A stretch of 64,000 nt of DNA from Rubripirellula tenax. GTDB lineage: Bacteria; Planctomycetota; Planctomycetia; Pirellulales; Pirellulaceae. The notes beneath the pieces were generated by a model, which saw only the letters and a program-made list of their open reading frames with translations, did no database searches and was not told the origin of the DNA. Location of the stretch: assembly GCF_007860125.1 (NCBI RefSeq), contig NZ_SJPW01000005.1:184065-248064 (forward strand), written 5' to 3'. This document shows, piece after piece, positions 16,563 through 25,150 of the stretch (position 1 is its first letter; each line of letters opens with the position of its first letter). The translations under genes and the position numbers were made by a program.

Positions 16563-18751
16563 TGCTCGTTCTCTCCAATGAACTTACCCTCAACAACGTT
16601 CACGCTCACGCGGTCCGCGTCTCCTTGACTCCGTGTCTCTCCCGCTCTCTTTCTCTCTATCTCCCCAACCACTTCGCCGCAGGAAAGCATTTCGCTGCCC
16701 CAATACGGATTGATGAGTTCGCCGCCGGGTTGCATCCAGTCCCCGCCGCCTCCGGGTACCATTGGGCAAAACATGTGAACGAGTTTGTTCGCTGTGCCTG
16801 GACCACGAGCAGAGTTGGCGGCCTTGAGCAACGAATGACTGAGCGGCCGAAATCCCTCGCGAGTCTGGTCCAGTGATCCCGCAAGCCGATCGACGCTCCG
16901 CTGCGCACGCTGGAGGTGCGACTGAACTTCATCCGGAACGTTCGGCAATAACAGCAGTTGGGAAATCGCATCATCGAGCGTATTGACCGCTGCTGGTGGC
17001 GGCGTTTGATCAGCCGCAAGTGCCTCTTGGATCTCAAAGTACGCTTGAAAGGTGCGGTCAAACTGTTCGCCAGCAACACCCGTCAAGATGATTGCCTCCT
17101 GCTCGGGCAATTCGAGTGGGCCCGGTGGATACGTTGAAGCCTTACTGGGGTCCATCAACGATGGATTCCCGGCGAGCTGCATTTGTGAGTCGATCAGGAA
17201 ATTTCCGCCCGTCGCGACCGTCTCACCGGCGGCGATGCCTTCCAAGACGATCGCGTCATTGTCGGTCATCGGGCCCACTGTTACACGACGAATCTCAAAA
17301 CGTCCGGGATCGGTTTCGACGTACACGACACTGTTCTCGCCCGCCATCAAAACAGCGTCGCGTGGCACCGTGACGACGTCCTGTCTGGGAAGCGGACTGG
17401 ACGAATATCCGAGTTTCGATGTTGGGATCAGTGCCATGCCACAAATCGGACAGTCACCGGGACTTTCGCGAATGATCTGTGGGTGCATCGGGCTGATGTA
17501 CTTACCCGCCAGCGACGGATCGTAAACGCGGTCCTGCCGAAGTGCGGGGACATAGACGCGCGCCGTGGCGTAGTCGCCAGGACGCAAAGCACCATCGGCA
17601 TTCAGCATTTCCACACGAACGCGAACCGTCCGGGTTTGCTTGCTGACGGTGGGATCAATGAAGGCAACTCGCCCAGTGAACACCTCACCGGGTACTGAAG
17701 ACACTTCCGCCTCGACCTGCTGGCCGAATCGAATCCGCGAAGCGTCATCGGGATACAAATCCAGCATCAACCACACCGTCGAAAGATCAGCGATGCGATA
17801 GACCGGGTCTCCCGTTTTCAAATAGTCGCCTTCGACGGCGAGTTTATTGATGACGGTTCCCTTGATGGGCGAACGCAGTCGAATCCGGCTTTCGGCTTGT
17901 CCACGCTTAGACAGTTCGTTGACTTGATCTTCCGTGAATCCAAGCTCAATTAATTTCTGTTTGGAAAGCTCCGCAAAATCCGAGGAGCCGCCAAGTCGCT
18001 TCAGCCCGCCACCGTTGCGTGCGGTCAGAAATTCCACTTGCGCCGAATAAAGATCAGGACTGTAAATCAACGCCAGATCGTCGTCTTTTTTAACCGGCAC
18101 GCCAACATAGTTCGCGTACAGTTTCTCAATCCGGCCTCCGACGTATGCCGAGATGGTCGCGAGTTTGCTTTCGTCGTAGTCGATCGAACCGATGGTGCGA
18201 ATCGTTTGCGAGACGGGACCGAACTTTGCCGATGCGGTTTTTATTCCGATCAATCGACGCGCGGCCGATTCAATCATCACTGACTGACCGTCTCCACCGC
18301 CGCCACCGGTTGCCTTTACCAATGCCATTGCACACACCGGACAACGTCCCGGCTCACTTGATGGCGGCGTACACATCATTGGACAGATGAACCGTTCGTC
18401 CGACGCACGGGCTTTTTCGTGCTTAGCAGAACCGGCCGCCGGAACCAATTTCATTGCACAGATCGGACAGTTGCCCGGTTCGTTTTGTCGGATTTGCGGG
18501 TGCATTGGACAGGTGTAAATCGTTTCGCCGCTTTCGCCGGTCGCCGACTGCGATGACACCACCCCAACGCCGCTGCGAATCCAGCCTTGACGCTGAGCCA
18601 CGCCGATCAGAGCGATGCCGCCGATGAACGTGGCGATCAAGACGAGCGCATGCACCAGCGTCCTGCCAAGCCATTTCAAACCGCCAAGCCGCTGGCGCAG
18701 CTTCATTTTGGGACTGGATTTGTCCACGCTCTCGCTCTTTGTTGCACTCAT
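16559..18751 (-). CDS. cusB: RND efflux periplasmic adaptor, CusB family, with three metal-binding motifs
   Basis: 730 residues, longer than E. coli CusB (407). The start at 18751 (MSATKSESVDKSS) precedes a membrane anchor (LVHALVLIATFIGGIALIGVA). Two heavy-metal-binding motifs come first (YTCPMHPQIRQNEPGNCPIC and ICPMMCTPPSSEPGRCPVC). The adaptor core follows (IGSIDYDESKLATISAYVGG, LYSAQVEFL, IRLRSPIKGTVINKLAVEGD, LYPDDASRIRFGQQVEAEV). A third motif (SPMHPQIIRESPGDCPICGM) interrupts the core at about residue 430, and a helical C-terminal domain lies beyond residue 560. It links the CusA-like pump to the outer-membrane channel. The last residues (EIERKRAGETRSQGDAD) derive from repeat sequence. 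Confidence 0.9.
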   Translation of the reverse strand: MSATKSESVDKSSPKMKLRQRLGGLKWLGRTLVHALVLIATFIGGIALIGVAQRQGWIRSGVGVVSSQSATGESGETIYTCPMHPQIRQNEPGNCPICAMKLVPAAGSAKHEKARASDERFICPMMCTPPSSEPGRCPVCAMALVKATGGGGGDGQSVMIESAARRLIGIKTASAKFGPVSQTIRTIGSIDYDESKLATISAYVGGRIEKLYANYVGVPVKKDDDLALIYSPDLYSAQVEFLTARNGGGLKRLGGSSDFAELSKQKLIELGFTEDQVNELSKRGQAESRIRLRSPIKGTVINKLAVEGDYLKTGDPVYRIADLSTVWLMLDLYPDDASRIRFGQQVEAEVSSVPGEVFTGRVAFIDPTVSKQTRTVRVRVEMLNADGALRPGDYATARVYVPALRQDRVYDPSLAGKYISPMHPQIIRESPGDCPICGMALIPTSKLGYSSSPLPRQDVVTVPRDAVLMAGENSVVYVETDPGRFEIRRVTVGPMTDNDAIVLEGIAAGETVATGGNFLIDSQMQLAGNPSLMDPSKASTYPPGPLELPEQEAIILTGVAGEQFDRTFQAYFEIQEALAADQTPPPAAVNTLDDAISQLLLLPNVPDEVQSHLQRAQRSVDRLAGSLDQTREGFRPLSHSLLKAANSARGPGTANKLVHMFCPMVPGGGGDWMQPGGELINPYWGSEMLSCGEVVGEIERKRAGETRSQGDADRVSVNVVEGKFIGENEQ
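16613..16672. repeat. Pyrimidine-rich repeat at the cusB 3' end
   Basis: Tract of units like GTGTCTCTCCCGCTCTCTTT. On the minus strand it supplies the REREREGET-like C-terminal residues of CusB. With the tract at 15974-16080 it brackets the four-helix bundle gene. Confidence 0.6.
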
Positions 18752-18844
18752 ACTGGCTCCGAAACCGATCGCTCGCCGCGACACCATTGACCGAAATCAA
18801 AGGTGCCGCCGAACATGCTTTTCCGATTTTGCTTAGACGCGGGA

Positions 18845-19210
18845 CTATTCAGCGGAATGATCTGAATGATTGGGGTCGCCATCAGTTGATACGCCGACCG
18901 CGTGATCGTGTCCGGAATGCGCGTCGACCTTGGCGAACTTGTCTGCCTTGTCCTTGTCGCTTAAAGCGGCCCATTTCTCAGGGCACCCGTCGCAGCAAAA
19001 GCCGATCGTCTTACCGTCATACTGCGTTGTCAGTTCCGCCGAAGGCTTGCCGCCCATGATCGGGCACTTTGTATTGGCAAAACTCACCGGGGTCACTTCC
19101 GCGCCTTCGGGTGCTGGTGAAGTCGTCGCGGTGCTAGCAGACTTGCTGCATCCGGCAACCGCAGCAATGACCAGCAGCAATGCCGCGGAGGATGAAATGA
19201 AATAGCGCAT
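18845..19210 (-). CDS. Lipoprotein with a CPIMGG-CCDGC metal-binding domain
   Basis: 121 residues. The lipoprotein signal ends in VIAAVAGC. One domain of the YHS/TRASH type follows (KCPIMGGKPSAELTTQYDGK, then GFCCDGCPEKW), and the tail is His-rich (HSGHDHAVGVSTDGDPNHSD). It lies 93 bp upstream of cusB in the same orientation. A periplasmic copper or silver carrier feeding the efflux pump is a reasonable inference. Confidence 0.8.
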   Translation of the reverse strand: MRYFISSSAALLLVIAAVAGCSKSASTATTSPAPEGAEVTPVSFANTKCPIMGGKPSAELTTQYDGKTIGFCCDGCPEKWAALSDKDKADKFAKVDAHSGHDHAVGVSTDGDPNHSDHSAE

Positions 19211-19309
19211 GTGGATTTCTCTTTGAGTGACGGAAAGTCGTCCGTCGATGGGGTTGGGGATAGAAGAAAATCTCGTTCAGAGCGCGCGCACGCACTCTAT
19301 CGAGACTCT

Positions 19310-19798
19310 CTAGATCCGCCAAACGCAGAGAATGCGTTGAGAGAAATCCGCTCGGCTACCCGACCGTGCGTCGATCGCGCGGGGTGCTGCGGCAAGCGGA
19401 TTGTCGTCTTCCAAGACCACAAATTCCAAGGCCGCTAAACGCAACGTCAACTCGCGTACCAATTGGTCTCGCGGGTTAGCACGATTCATGGGAGGAACCG
19501 TCAGGCCGCAAGTGCAATCACTGATAGCGGTTTTCTCTTCTGTCGAAACAGAAACAATCGCCGGCTCGCCGGATTCCTGCGGCGCCTCACATCTCGGCAC
19601 AGAGTCGCTGGCAGCGTGGCTACAGCAACTGCACTTCTCGCTTGACTGCGCCACTTCACAGCAGCCGCAGCCTTGGCACATCAGCTTCTGCTCAGATTCC
19701 TGATCCGCACAAGTTCCGCCGGACGCCGACATCGGCTGAATCATCGTCGCGATGATCAGGCAAAGTGTGACGGCGATGCGGATTGTTCGGTGGATCAT
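19310..19798 (-). CDS. Small secreted Cys-rich protein
   Basis: 162 residues from the ATG at 19798. A signal peptide (IRIAVTLCLIIATMIQPMSA) is followed by a cysteine cluster (MCQGCGCCEVAQSSEKCSCC, then CTCGL). No known family is recognised. The cysteine density and its place at the head of the efflux gene set suggest metal binding. A longer TTG start at 19810 is possible but less likely. Confidence 0.65.
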   Translation of the reverse strand: MIHRTIRIAVTLCLIIATMIQPMSASGGTCADQESEQKLMCQGCGCCEVAQSSEKCSCCSHAASDSVPRCEAPQESGEPAIVSVSTEEKTAISDCTCGLTVPPMNRANPRDQLVRELTLRLAALEFVVLEDDNPLAAAPRAIDARSGSRADFSQRILCVWRI

Positions 19799-19948
19799 GT
19801 TTGTAAGCAACGTGGAATACGCTCGATTGCGCTACCTTGATTGTCCTCATATGCCGAAGCAAGATCAAGGTGAATCACCGTTAAGAAAGGAATCTTAGGC
19901 TCATTTCGTATGATCGAACCGCGACAAAGTCCACGAATACCGACGGCA

Positions 19949-21466
19949 ATGGCAAAGCGAAGAGCTTTGGTTTTGTGCGTTTTGTTAGTTTCGGGCTGTC
20001 GCGCGGGCGGCGACCGGTTTGCAAGCACGTCACCGTCTACTTCGCAGATACGGATCTCAACCGTCAAAGAATCTGTCCGGCCCTTGGTATCGCTAGCAGG
20101 ATTCCGTGAAGACGTTGATTTTAGAGAGCGGGAGCCTGGGAGTGGGGGAGATGGTGAGAACGAAGTCGCTAACGGCGAGATGACAAAAACAGCGCTCCGC
20201 GACCCACTCGCTCCCGGCACTCTGACTTCCAACTTCCTGACTCCCGGTCTCCCAGACTTTGCTCCTCGCCCAGTCGCCACTTCACTCTCCGAGCTCATCG
20301 CGACAGCGCTCTCATCGCATCCATCCATCGCTGCGGCTCGCCAAAAAGTTGCTGCGGCTCATTATCGCATTCCGCAAGCGACAGCGCTGGAAGACCCGAT
20401 GGTCGGCAATACTTTTTGGCCGATTCATGACCAAGCCTTGCAAACGGCTGGCGGACGTGTCGGCCATCAGTTCGCTCTCACACAGAAACTGCCTTGGCCT
20501 GCCAAACTGGATGCTCGGGGAGTTGTTGCCGCTCACGAAGTCCAAGTGGCGATGGCTGGAATCGCAGACAAGGAAAGCGAAATCACCGAAGCGGTTCGAC
20601 TCGCCTACTATGAACTCTGGCTCGCCACCGAACTGATTCGCATCGTTGACGACAACACCAAGCTGGTCGAAGATCTGATCACCATTGCCGAAGCTCGTTA
20701 TAAAACCGGTGGCAGCCAACAAGACATCCTGCGCGCCGAACTCGAAGGCGATCGACTTGCCGAGCAGTCAATCTCGCTATGTCAACAGCAAGAGCAATCC
20801 CGCGCTGACCTTGGGACGCTCGTTCGCATGCCGCTCGAATACATGCCCTACGCCGATATCGACTTGGATGTTGATGAAGCCGTACCGCAACTCGACCTGC
20901 TTGTCGCCCAAGCCGAGCAATGCAATCCGACGCTACGCGGGCTTGCTGCCGAAATCGCTCGGGATCGCGCGAAAGAATCCTTGGCGTGTTTGCAGCAGTA
21001 TCCCGACTTTCAGGTCGGGCTTGGCTATTCCATTATCAGCGACGACCGGGACGTCATCAGTCCTGTCGCCAATGGTCACGACAATATCAACTTCACGGTC
21101 GGCGTGACGCTGCCGATTTGGCGTGACAAGATCAACGCGGGGATCAGCGAAGCCGCTCACAATCGAAGTAACACGTCGCTGCTGCATGATGCCGAGCGAG
21201 ATCGCTTGCGCGGAACACTTCGCCGTCAAGTCGCAGCCGCTTATGCCGCGATCGAACAACTCGAACTCTTTCGCGAACGCTTGATTCCCCGCACAGAGCA
21301 AACGCTCGAAATCGCCACAGCTGACTACCAGGGCAAGAAAGCCGACTTCACGGACTTGATCGCCACTTACCGCGAACTCTTGTCGCTGCAAGTTCAAGTC
21401 GCAAGGTCCGAAGCCCTCTTGCTCAGCACGCTCGCCCGTATCGAACGCACCGTCGGTTGTCAGTAG
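19949..21466 (+). CDS. Outer-membrane efflux protein, TolC/CusC family
   Basis: 505 residues. The start at 19949 gives a lipoprotein signal ending LLVSGC. TolC-family helices follow: LSELIATALSSHPSIAAARQ, AHYRIPQATALEDPMVGNTF, LTQKLPWPAKLDARG, AYYELWLATELIRIVDDN, FTVGVTLPIWRDKINAGI and VAAAYAAIEQLELFRERLIP. It is transcribed away from the cusBA genes and should be the outer-membrane channel of the same pump. Residues 55-110 contain an insert of the same purine- or pyrimidine-rich character as those in cusA and cusB. Confidence 0.88.
   Translation: MAKRRALVLCVLLVSGCRAGGDRFASTSPSTSQIRISTVKESVRPLVSLAGFREDVDFREREPGSGGDGENEVANGEMTKTALRDPLAPGTLTSNFLTPGLPDFAPRPVATSLSELIATALSSHPSIAAARQKVAAAHYRIPQATALEDPMVGNTFWPIHDQALQTAGGRVGHQFALTQKLPWPAKLDARGVVAAHEVQVAMAGIADKESEITEAVRLAYYELWLATELIRIVDDNTKLVEDLITIAEARYKTGGSQQDILRAELEGDRLAEQSISLCQQQEQSRADLGTLVRMPLEYMPYADIDLDVDEAVPQLDLLVAQAEQCNPTLRGLAAEIARDRAKESLACLQQYPDFQVGLGYSIISDDRDVISPVANGHDNINFTVGVTLPIWRDKINAGISEAAHNRSNTSLLHDAERDRLRGTLRRQVAAAYAAIEQLELFRERLIPRTEQTLEIATADYQGKKADFTDLIATYRELLSLQVQVARSEALLLSTLARIERTVGCQ
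20124..20270. repeat. Low-complexity insert in the outer-membrane efflux gene
   Basis: GAGCGGGAGCCTGGGAGTGG on one side and a CTCCCGGCACTCTGACTTCC-like stretch on the other, forming imperfect inverted arms. It encodes a non-conserved linker (REREPGSGGDGE...APGTLTSNFLTPGLP) between the lipoprotein signal and the first TolC helix. Confidence 0.45.
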
Positions 21467-21483
21467 AAGGCCAGCGTATCGTT

Positions 21484-21516
21484 CAACCCTGTAACGCGAG
21501 TCCAGTTGCAGGGTTG
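21484..21516. terminator. Possible bidirectional terminator hairpin
   Basis: Inverted repeat CAACCCTG / CAGGGTTG with a 17-base loop, between the converging efflux and phosphoesterase genes. It lacks a T run, so this is a weak call based on location. Confidence 0.3.
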
Positions 21517-21696
21517 GGTCGTTGATCCACTTGCGACAGGTTTTTGCGTCCGATGTTTTATACGCGGGCTTTGCAACGAAGTCCGTGAGTCCAGACTCAC
21601 TCGCATCGCGACCCTTCAGGAACGTCGCTGGGGCAGGGTGGGGCACTGATGGTTGACGGGGGCGGCGACGTTTTGGCCACGGATGGAATTGTGGAT

Positions 21697-22614
21697 CTAC
21701 ATGTAGTTGAAGTGGCTCAGTCGGTCCTTGCAAACCGGATCCAGTCTTGGAACTCGCAGGAAGCGAAACTCTGACGGACGACCGCTTTCAGGGATCTCCA
21801 CCGCGGTCAGGTGGCCGGATTCAAGAAAGACGCCGCTATCCAAATTGAGCGCGCCATCGTGGACGACGGACTTAAAGACAAGGTCGCTGTCGCGCCAAGG
21901 TGTTGTGTCTGGAACGAACGAATACAGGTAGCAAAGCGGCGTGTGACCATGCACAACCAGTTCCGGAAAACCGGGTGTTTGTCCCAACCACTCTCGGCTC
22001 CAGCATAGTTCCCTCGCGTCCTCGTCAATCTGTGAGTCGACTGCACTTTGAGCGCTGTCCATCCGAAGGTACTTCGGCAGAATTCCCGAATGCACGAAGA
22101 GGCAATTGCGTGCGATGTGGTGAGTCTTACATCGACTCAACAGATCAAGGTGATCCTGTGGAAGTCGCCAATCTTCGCTATCGAGTTTTGGGGCCACCGT
22201 TTTAAAGTGCTCAACGGGATCGTCGTGCCGAAATGCCCAGAACTCGCGGGTTTCGGCGACATCGCGACCATAAGATTTCAGTGTCGCCCAAGTCTCGTTA
22301 CTTCGCATCATGCAACTGATGTCGGCGCCACGAAATATCGTTTCTGGGAACGCACTCAGGTCGACGTTTGAACCGGCCCTCCGCTGCATCGCTAGCAACA
22401 TCGCCTCGTGGTTTCCCAGCAGAACAATGACATTGATGCCACGTTTCTCCAGACTCACGAGTTGATCGTGAACGCCTCGCGAATCCTCACCTTTGGATGA
22501 CAGATCGCCGATTGACAGAAATGTATCGTCGGGGGCCAGATCCAGGATCTCAAGCATTTTGGCAAGTGTCTTGTTGCACCCGTGAATGTCACCTACTGCT
22601 ACAAATCGGCTCAT
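21697..22614 (-). CDS. PPP-type metallophosphoesterase (Ser/Thr phosphatase-like)
   Basis: 305 residues from the ATG at 22614; the longer frame adds 17 residues without conservation. The family signature is complete: GDIHGC at residue 8, SIGDLSSKG, LLGNHEAM and later VHSG and VVHGHTPL. It is related to bacterial diadenosine tetraphosphatase/PrpA-like phosphatases; the substrate is undetermined. It stands alone, convergent with the efflux gene. Confidence 0.85.
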   Translation of the reverse strand: MSRFVAVGDIHGCNKTLAKMLEILDLAPDDTFLSIGDLSSKGEDSRGVHDQLVSLEKRGINVIVLLGNHEAMLLAMQRRAGSNVDLSAFPETIFRGADISCMMRSNETWATLKSYGRDVAETREFWAFRHDDPVEHFKTVAPKLDSEDWRLPQDHLDLLSRCKTHHIARNCLFVHSGILPKYLRMDSAQSAVDSQIDEDARELCWSREWLGQTPGFPELVVHGHTPLCYLYSFVPDTTPWRDSDLVFKSVVHDGALNLDSGVFLESGHLTAVEIPESGRPSEFRFLRVPRLDPVCKDRLSHFNYM

Positions 22615-22997
22615 CTTACTGTCACATCGTCGCGTCGTGGTTCTTCTCCGCAGGACATCGTCCAAGCGGGCGGCGTCTGGCTTTTATGGAGGATTGATCG
22701 AATCATGGCGGCATTGTACCGGCTTAACGCTGCGAACGAAAAGAAGCCTGTGTTGGCGTGTCGTAAAGCGACGATTCAGGTTCACGATCGTGAACTATTT
22801 CGTCAACCGTCGGCAATGCTTGCTGGATGCGTACCAGTCTCGTCTCGATTTTATGCGTCGCACCGCCTTTGTTGCTGAGATGCCAGGATCCGATGGAGTG
22901 GTTCTCAAGATCGGTCACTTCGACGAAGTCGCCGGAGTGACCCGCGTCGAGATTTAACCCCGTCTCCGCTATTGGTCGAGCGATAACCCCGTCGATG
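22615..22997. other. Intergenic region with no supported gene
   Basis: 383 bp between two minus-strand genes. Frames on both strands exceed 60 codons but show no recognisable family and no plausible start context. The stretch probably contains the promoter of the phosphoesterase near its right end and the trailer of the NADH dehydrogenase at its left end. Confidence 0.4.
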
Positions 22998-24335
22998 CTA
23001 CGCCGACGTGTCTTGCGTCTTGCTCTTTGCAGATTTTCGAAACAGTGCTGGCTCGCCGAGGATGATTCGGTTGCTGCGGTTGAACGTCGCGTAACTCCAC
23101 GCCCATTGAATCAGGATCAACAATCGATTTTGAAACTGGACGATCAACATCAGGTGAACGAACAGCCAAAGAATCCATGCGAACCAGCCACATGTTTTGT
23201 AACTGCCAATCTGGGCAACGGCGGCGGCACGGCCGATCGTTGCCATCGATCCTTTGTTGCTGTAGCGAAACGGTGAAAGCGTTCTGCCGGGCTGTGTGAT
23301 CGATTGCTTGATCACGCTGGCCACATGGGCGCCTTGCTGGACCGCGACGGCCGCAAGACCCGGAAGTGGTTTTCCAGATTCGTCAAGACAGACGGCAATG
23401 TCGCCGATCGCAAAAACATTGTTGTGGTTTTCGATTTGGCAAGTCGGTGTGACTGGAATCCGACCGCCACGATCCGTCGTCACGCCCGCGTCGTCGGCAA
23501 GCAAACGTCCAAGCGGGTTGGCTTGCACGCCGGCGCCCCACAGGACCGTTTTCGTTCGAACGACGGTGTCGCCATTTGGCGTGCTCAGGTGCACCGCCGT
23601 GTCATTGATGTCGGTGACTTTAGTATCGATCATCACTTCGATACCGAGCGAGCGAACCTTCTTGATTGCCTGTTCGCACAAGTCGTCGGGGTAATGCGAC
23701 AGGATCCTTGGCGCAGCTTCCACGATGATGATTCGTGCGTCTTGCGGGCGAATGTGGCGGAAATCGCGTTTCAAGGTGTGCCGGGCTATCTCGGCCAATG
23801 CTCCGGCAAGTTCGACGCCCGTCGGACCGCCACCGACGACGACGAACGTCATCAGTGATTTGCGAATCTCGGGATCCGGTTCGCGCTCGGCAGCTTCAAA
23901 AGCTACGTAGATCCGTCCACGTATGTCGGCGGCGTCGGAGATCGTTTTCAGTCCCGGTGCAAACTTGGCCCATTCGTCGCGACCGAAATAGCTGTGTGTC
24001 GCCCCGGCTGCCAACACCAAAAAATCGTATTGCAATTCGTCGTCGGCCAAAATCAAGCGACGCTGGGCCACGTCGAAGCCAATGACTTCGCCCATCAGAA
24101 CTTCACAGTTCGCCTGGCGACGGACGATCGACCGAAGCGGAGTGGCGATATTGGCGGGCGACAATCCGCCCGTGGCGACTTGATAAAGCAGCGGTTGAAA
24201 CAGGTGGTAATTATGCCGGTCGATCATCGTGACGCGAACGTCGGCCCGTTTCAATCGCCGCGCCGTTTCCAGGCCGCCGAAACCGCCCCCAACGATCACG
24301 ACGTGAGGAACGTTCTGCGGTAGCGGTCGATTCAT
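22998..24335 (-). CDS. ndh: Type II NADH:quinone oxidoreductase
   Basis: 445 residues from the ATG at 24335, just before the FAD Rossmann motif VVIVGGGFGGLETARRLKRA. Other marks are HLFQPLLYQVATGGLSP, the NAD-binding VVVGGGPTGVELAGALAE, VLWGAGVQANPL, FAIGDIAVC and AVQQGAHVA. The C-terminal part (WILWLFVHLMLIVQFQNRLL) is the membrane-binding segment seen in many Ndh proteins. It would oxidise NADH and reduce quinone without pumping protons. No operon partners are visible. Confidence 0.92.
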   Translation of the reverse strand: MNRPLPQNVPHVVIVGGGFGGLETARRLKRADVRVTMIDRHNYHLFQPLLYQVATGGLSPANIATPLRSIVRRQANCEVLMGEVIGFDVAQRRLILADDELQYDFLVLAAGATHSYFGRDEWAKFAPGLKTISDAADIRGRIYVAFEAAEREPDPEIRKSLMTFVVVGGGPTGVELAGALAEIARHTLKRDFRHIRPQDARIIIVEAAPRILSHYPDDLCEQAIKKVRSLGIEVMIDTKVTDINDTAVHLSTPNGDTVVRTKTVLWGAGVQANPLGRLLADDAGVTTDRGGRIPVTPTCQIENHNNVFAIGDIAVCLDESGKPLPGLAAVAVQQGAHVASVIKQSITQPGRTLSPFRYSNKGSMATIGRAAAVAQIGSYKTCGWFAWILWLFVHLMLIVQFQNRLLILIQWAWSYATFNRSNRIILGEPALFRKSAKSKTQDTSA

Positions 24336-24675
24336 GGAAATCGGGTCTCGTTGGCACCGACGGGGCGAAGCGTGATTCAATGCCACAAAGCCGTCGAACC
24401 AATCTTTCGCGTTGCCCGTCGCTAGAGGCGAGTGGATCTTGAAAGCGAAGTCAGGGTCGAAAGAACCTGAGCGCCAACGCGATCCGATAATACGCTCACA
24501 TCCCGCTGGGAGCAATTGGCCGGCCGTTCAACGCCCTTCAAACGCCTTGCGAAACGGATATCTATACTTGAACACACTCGTTCATATCTAGAATCGTATT
24601 CCGATCTGGTCGCACACGTGCTGTGATGGGTCGGCGAGCGAGTTCGCCGTCACGGACATAGCAATTGGCAAGCGA
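24336..24675. other. Intergenic region with no supported gene
   Basis: 340 bp between the NADH dehydrogenase start and the end of the downstream operon. It should hold the ndh promoter and the terminator of the six-gene operon. No strong hairpin or conserved box was seen. Confidence 0.35.
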
Positions 24676-25101
24676 TTAAAACTGCTTCGTGACGTTCCCG
24701 TTTTCGTCGTAAAACAGCAATTCGGTTTCATCTAGCCAGACACGAAGCGTGTCGTTTTTGTCATAGAGATAAAGGCCACCTCTACCGGATTGATGATCGA
24801 CTTCGAGGCTTCCCCGTCTTTTTCCAAGCTTGCCATAGAGAGTGAGGTTGGGCGATCCTTCATCATCCATACCCAGATAGAGTCGCCGCACGTGTCGGGT
24901 GTCATCCATCGAAAGAATCTCTGGGCCTAGATAGGCCTGGGTCCCGGCTTGCCCAATGATCGACATTGATCCCACAATCCGATCAGGATACGTAGCCGCT
25001 ACGAGGATCGCCAATCCGAAGAACGTTGCCGAGACGTACGCAATCCGTTTGAGCCATCGATTTTGACTTTCCAATTTGGCAAGTCGCTGTTCAATCGTCA
25101 T
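24676..25101 (-). CDS. Small membrane-anchored protein, unknown
   Basis: 141 residues. A short coiled-coil start (MTIEQRLAKLESQNRWLKR) is followed by one transmembrane helix (IAYVSATFFGLAILVAATYP) and an extracytoplasmic beta-rich domain with repeated phrases (LYLGMDDEGSPNLTLYGK, GGLYLYDKNDTLRVWLDE, LLFYDENGNV). No family recognised. It is last in a six-gene minus-strand set, 49 bp after its neighbour. Confidence 0.7.
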   Translation of the reverse strand: MTIEQRLAKLESQNRWLKRIAYVSATFFGLAILVAATYPDRIVGSMSIIGQAGTQAYLGPEILSMDDTRHVRRLYLGMDDEGSPNLTLYGKLGKRRGSLEVDHQSGRGGLYLYDKNDTLRVWLDETELLFYDENGNVTKQF

Positions 25102-25150
25102 CGTTCTCTCTCATCGTGGAAATAGTGATCTGTAACGTTATTCAAATGGG

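Noticed and set aside
22586-22957. Plus-strand 123-residue gene between phosphoesterase and NADH dehydrogenase
   Set aside because: Begins inside the phosphoesterase coding region on the other strand and shows no conserved pattern.
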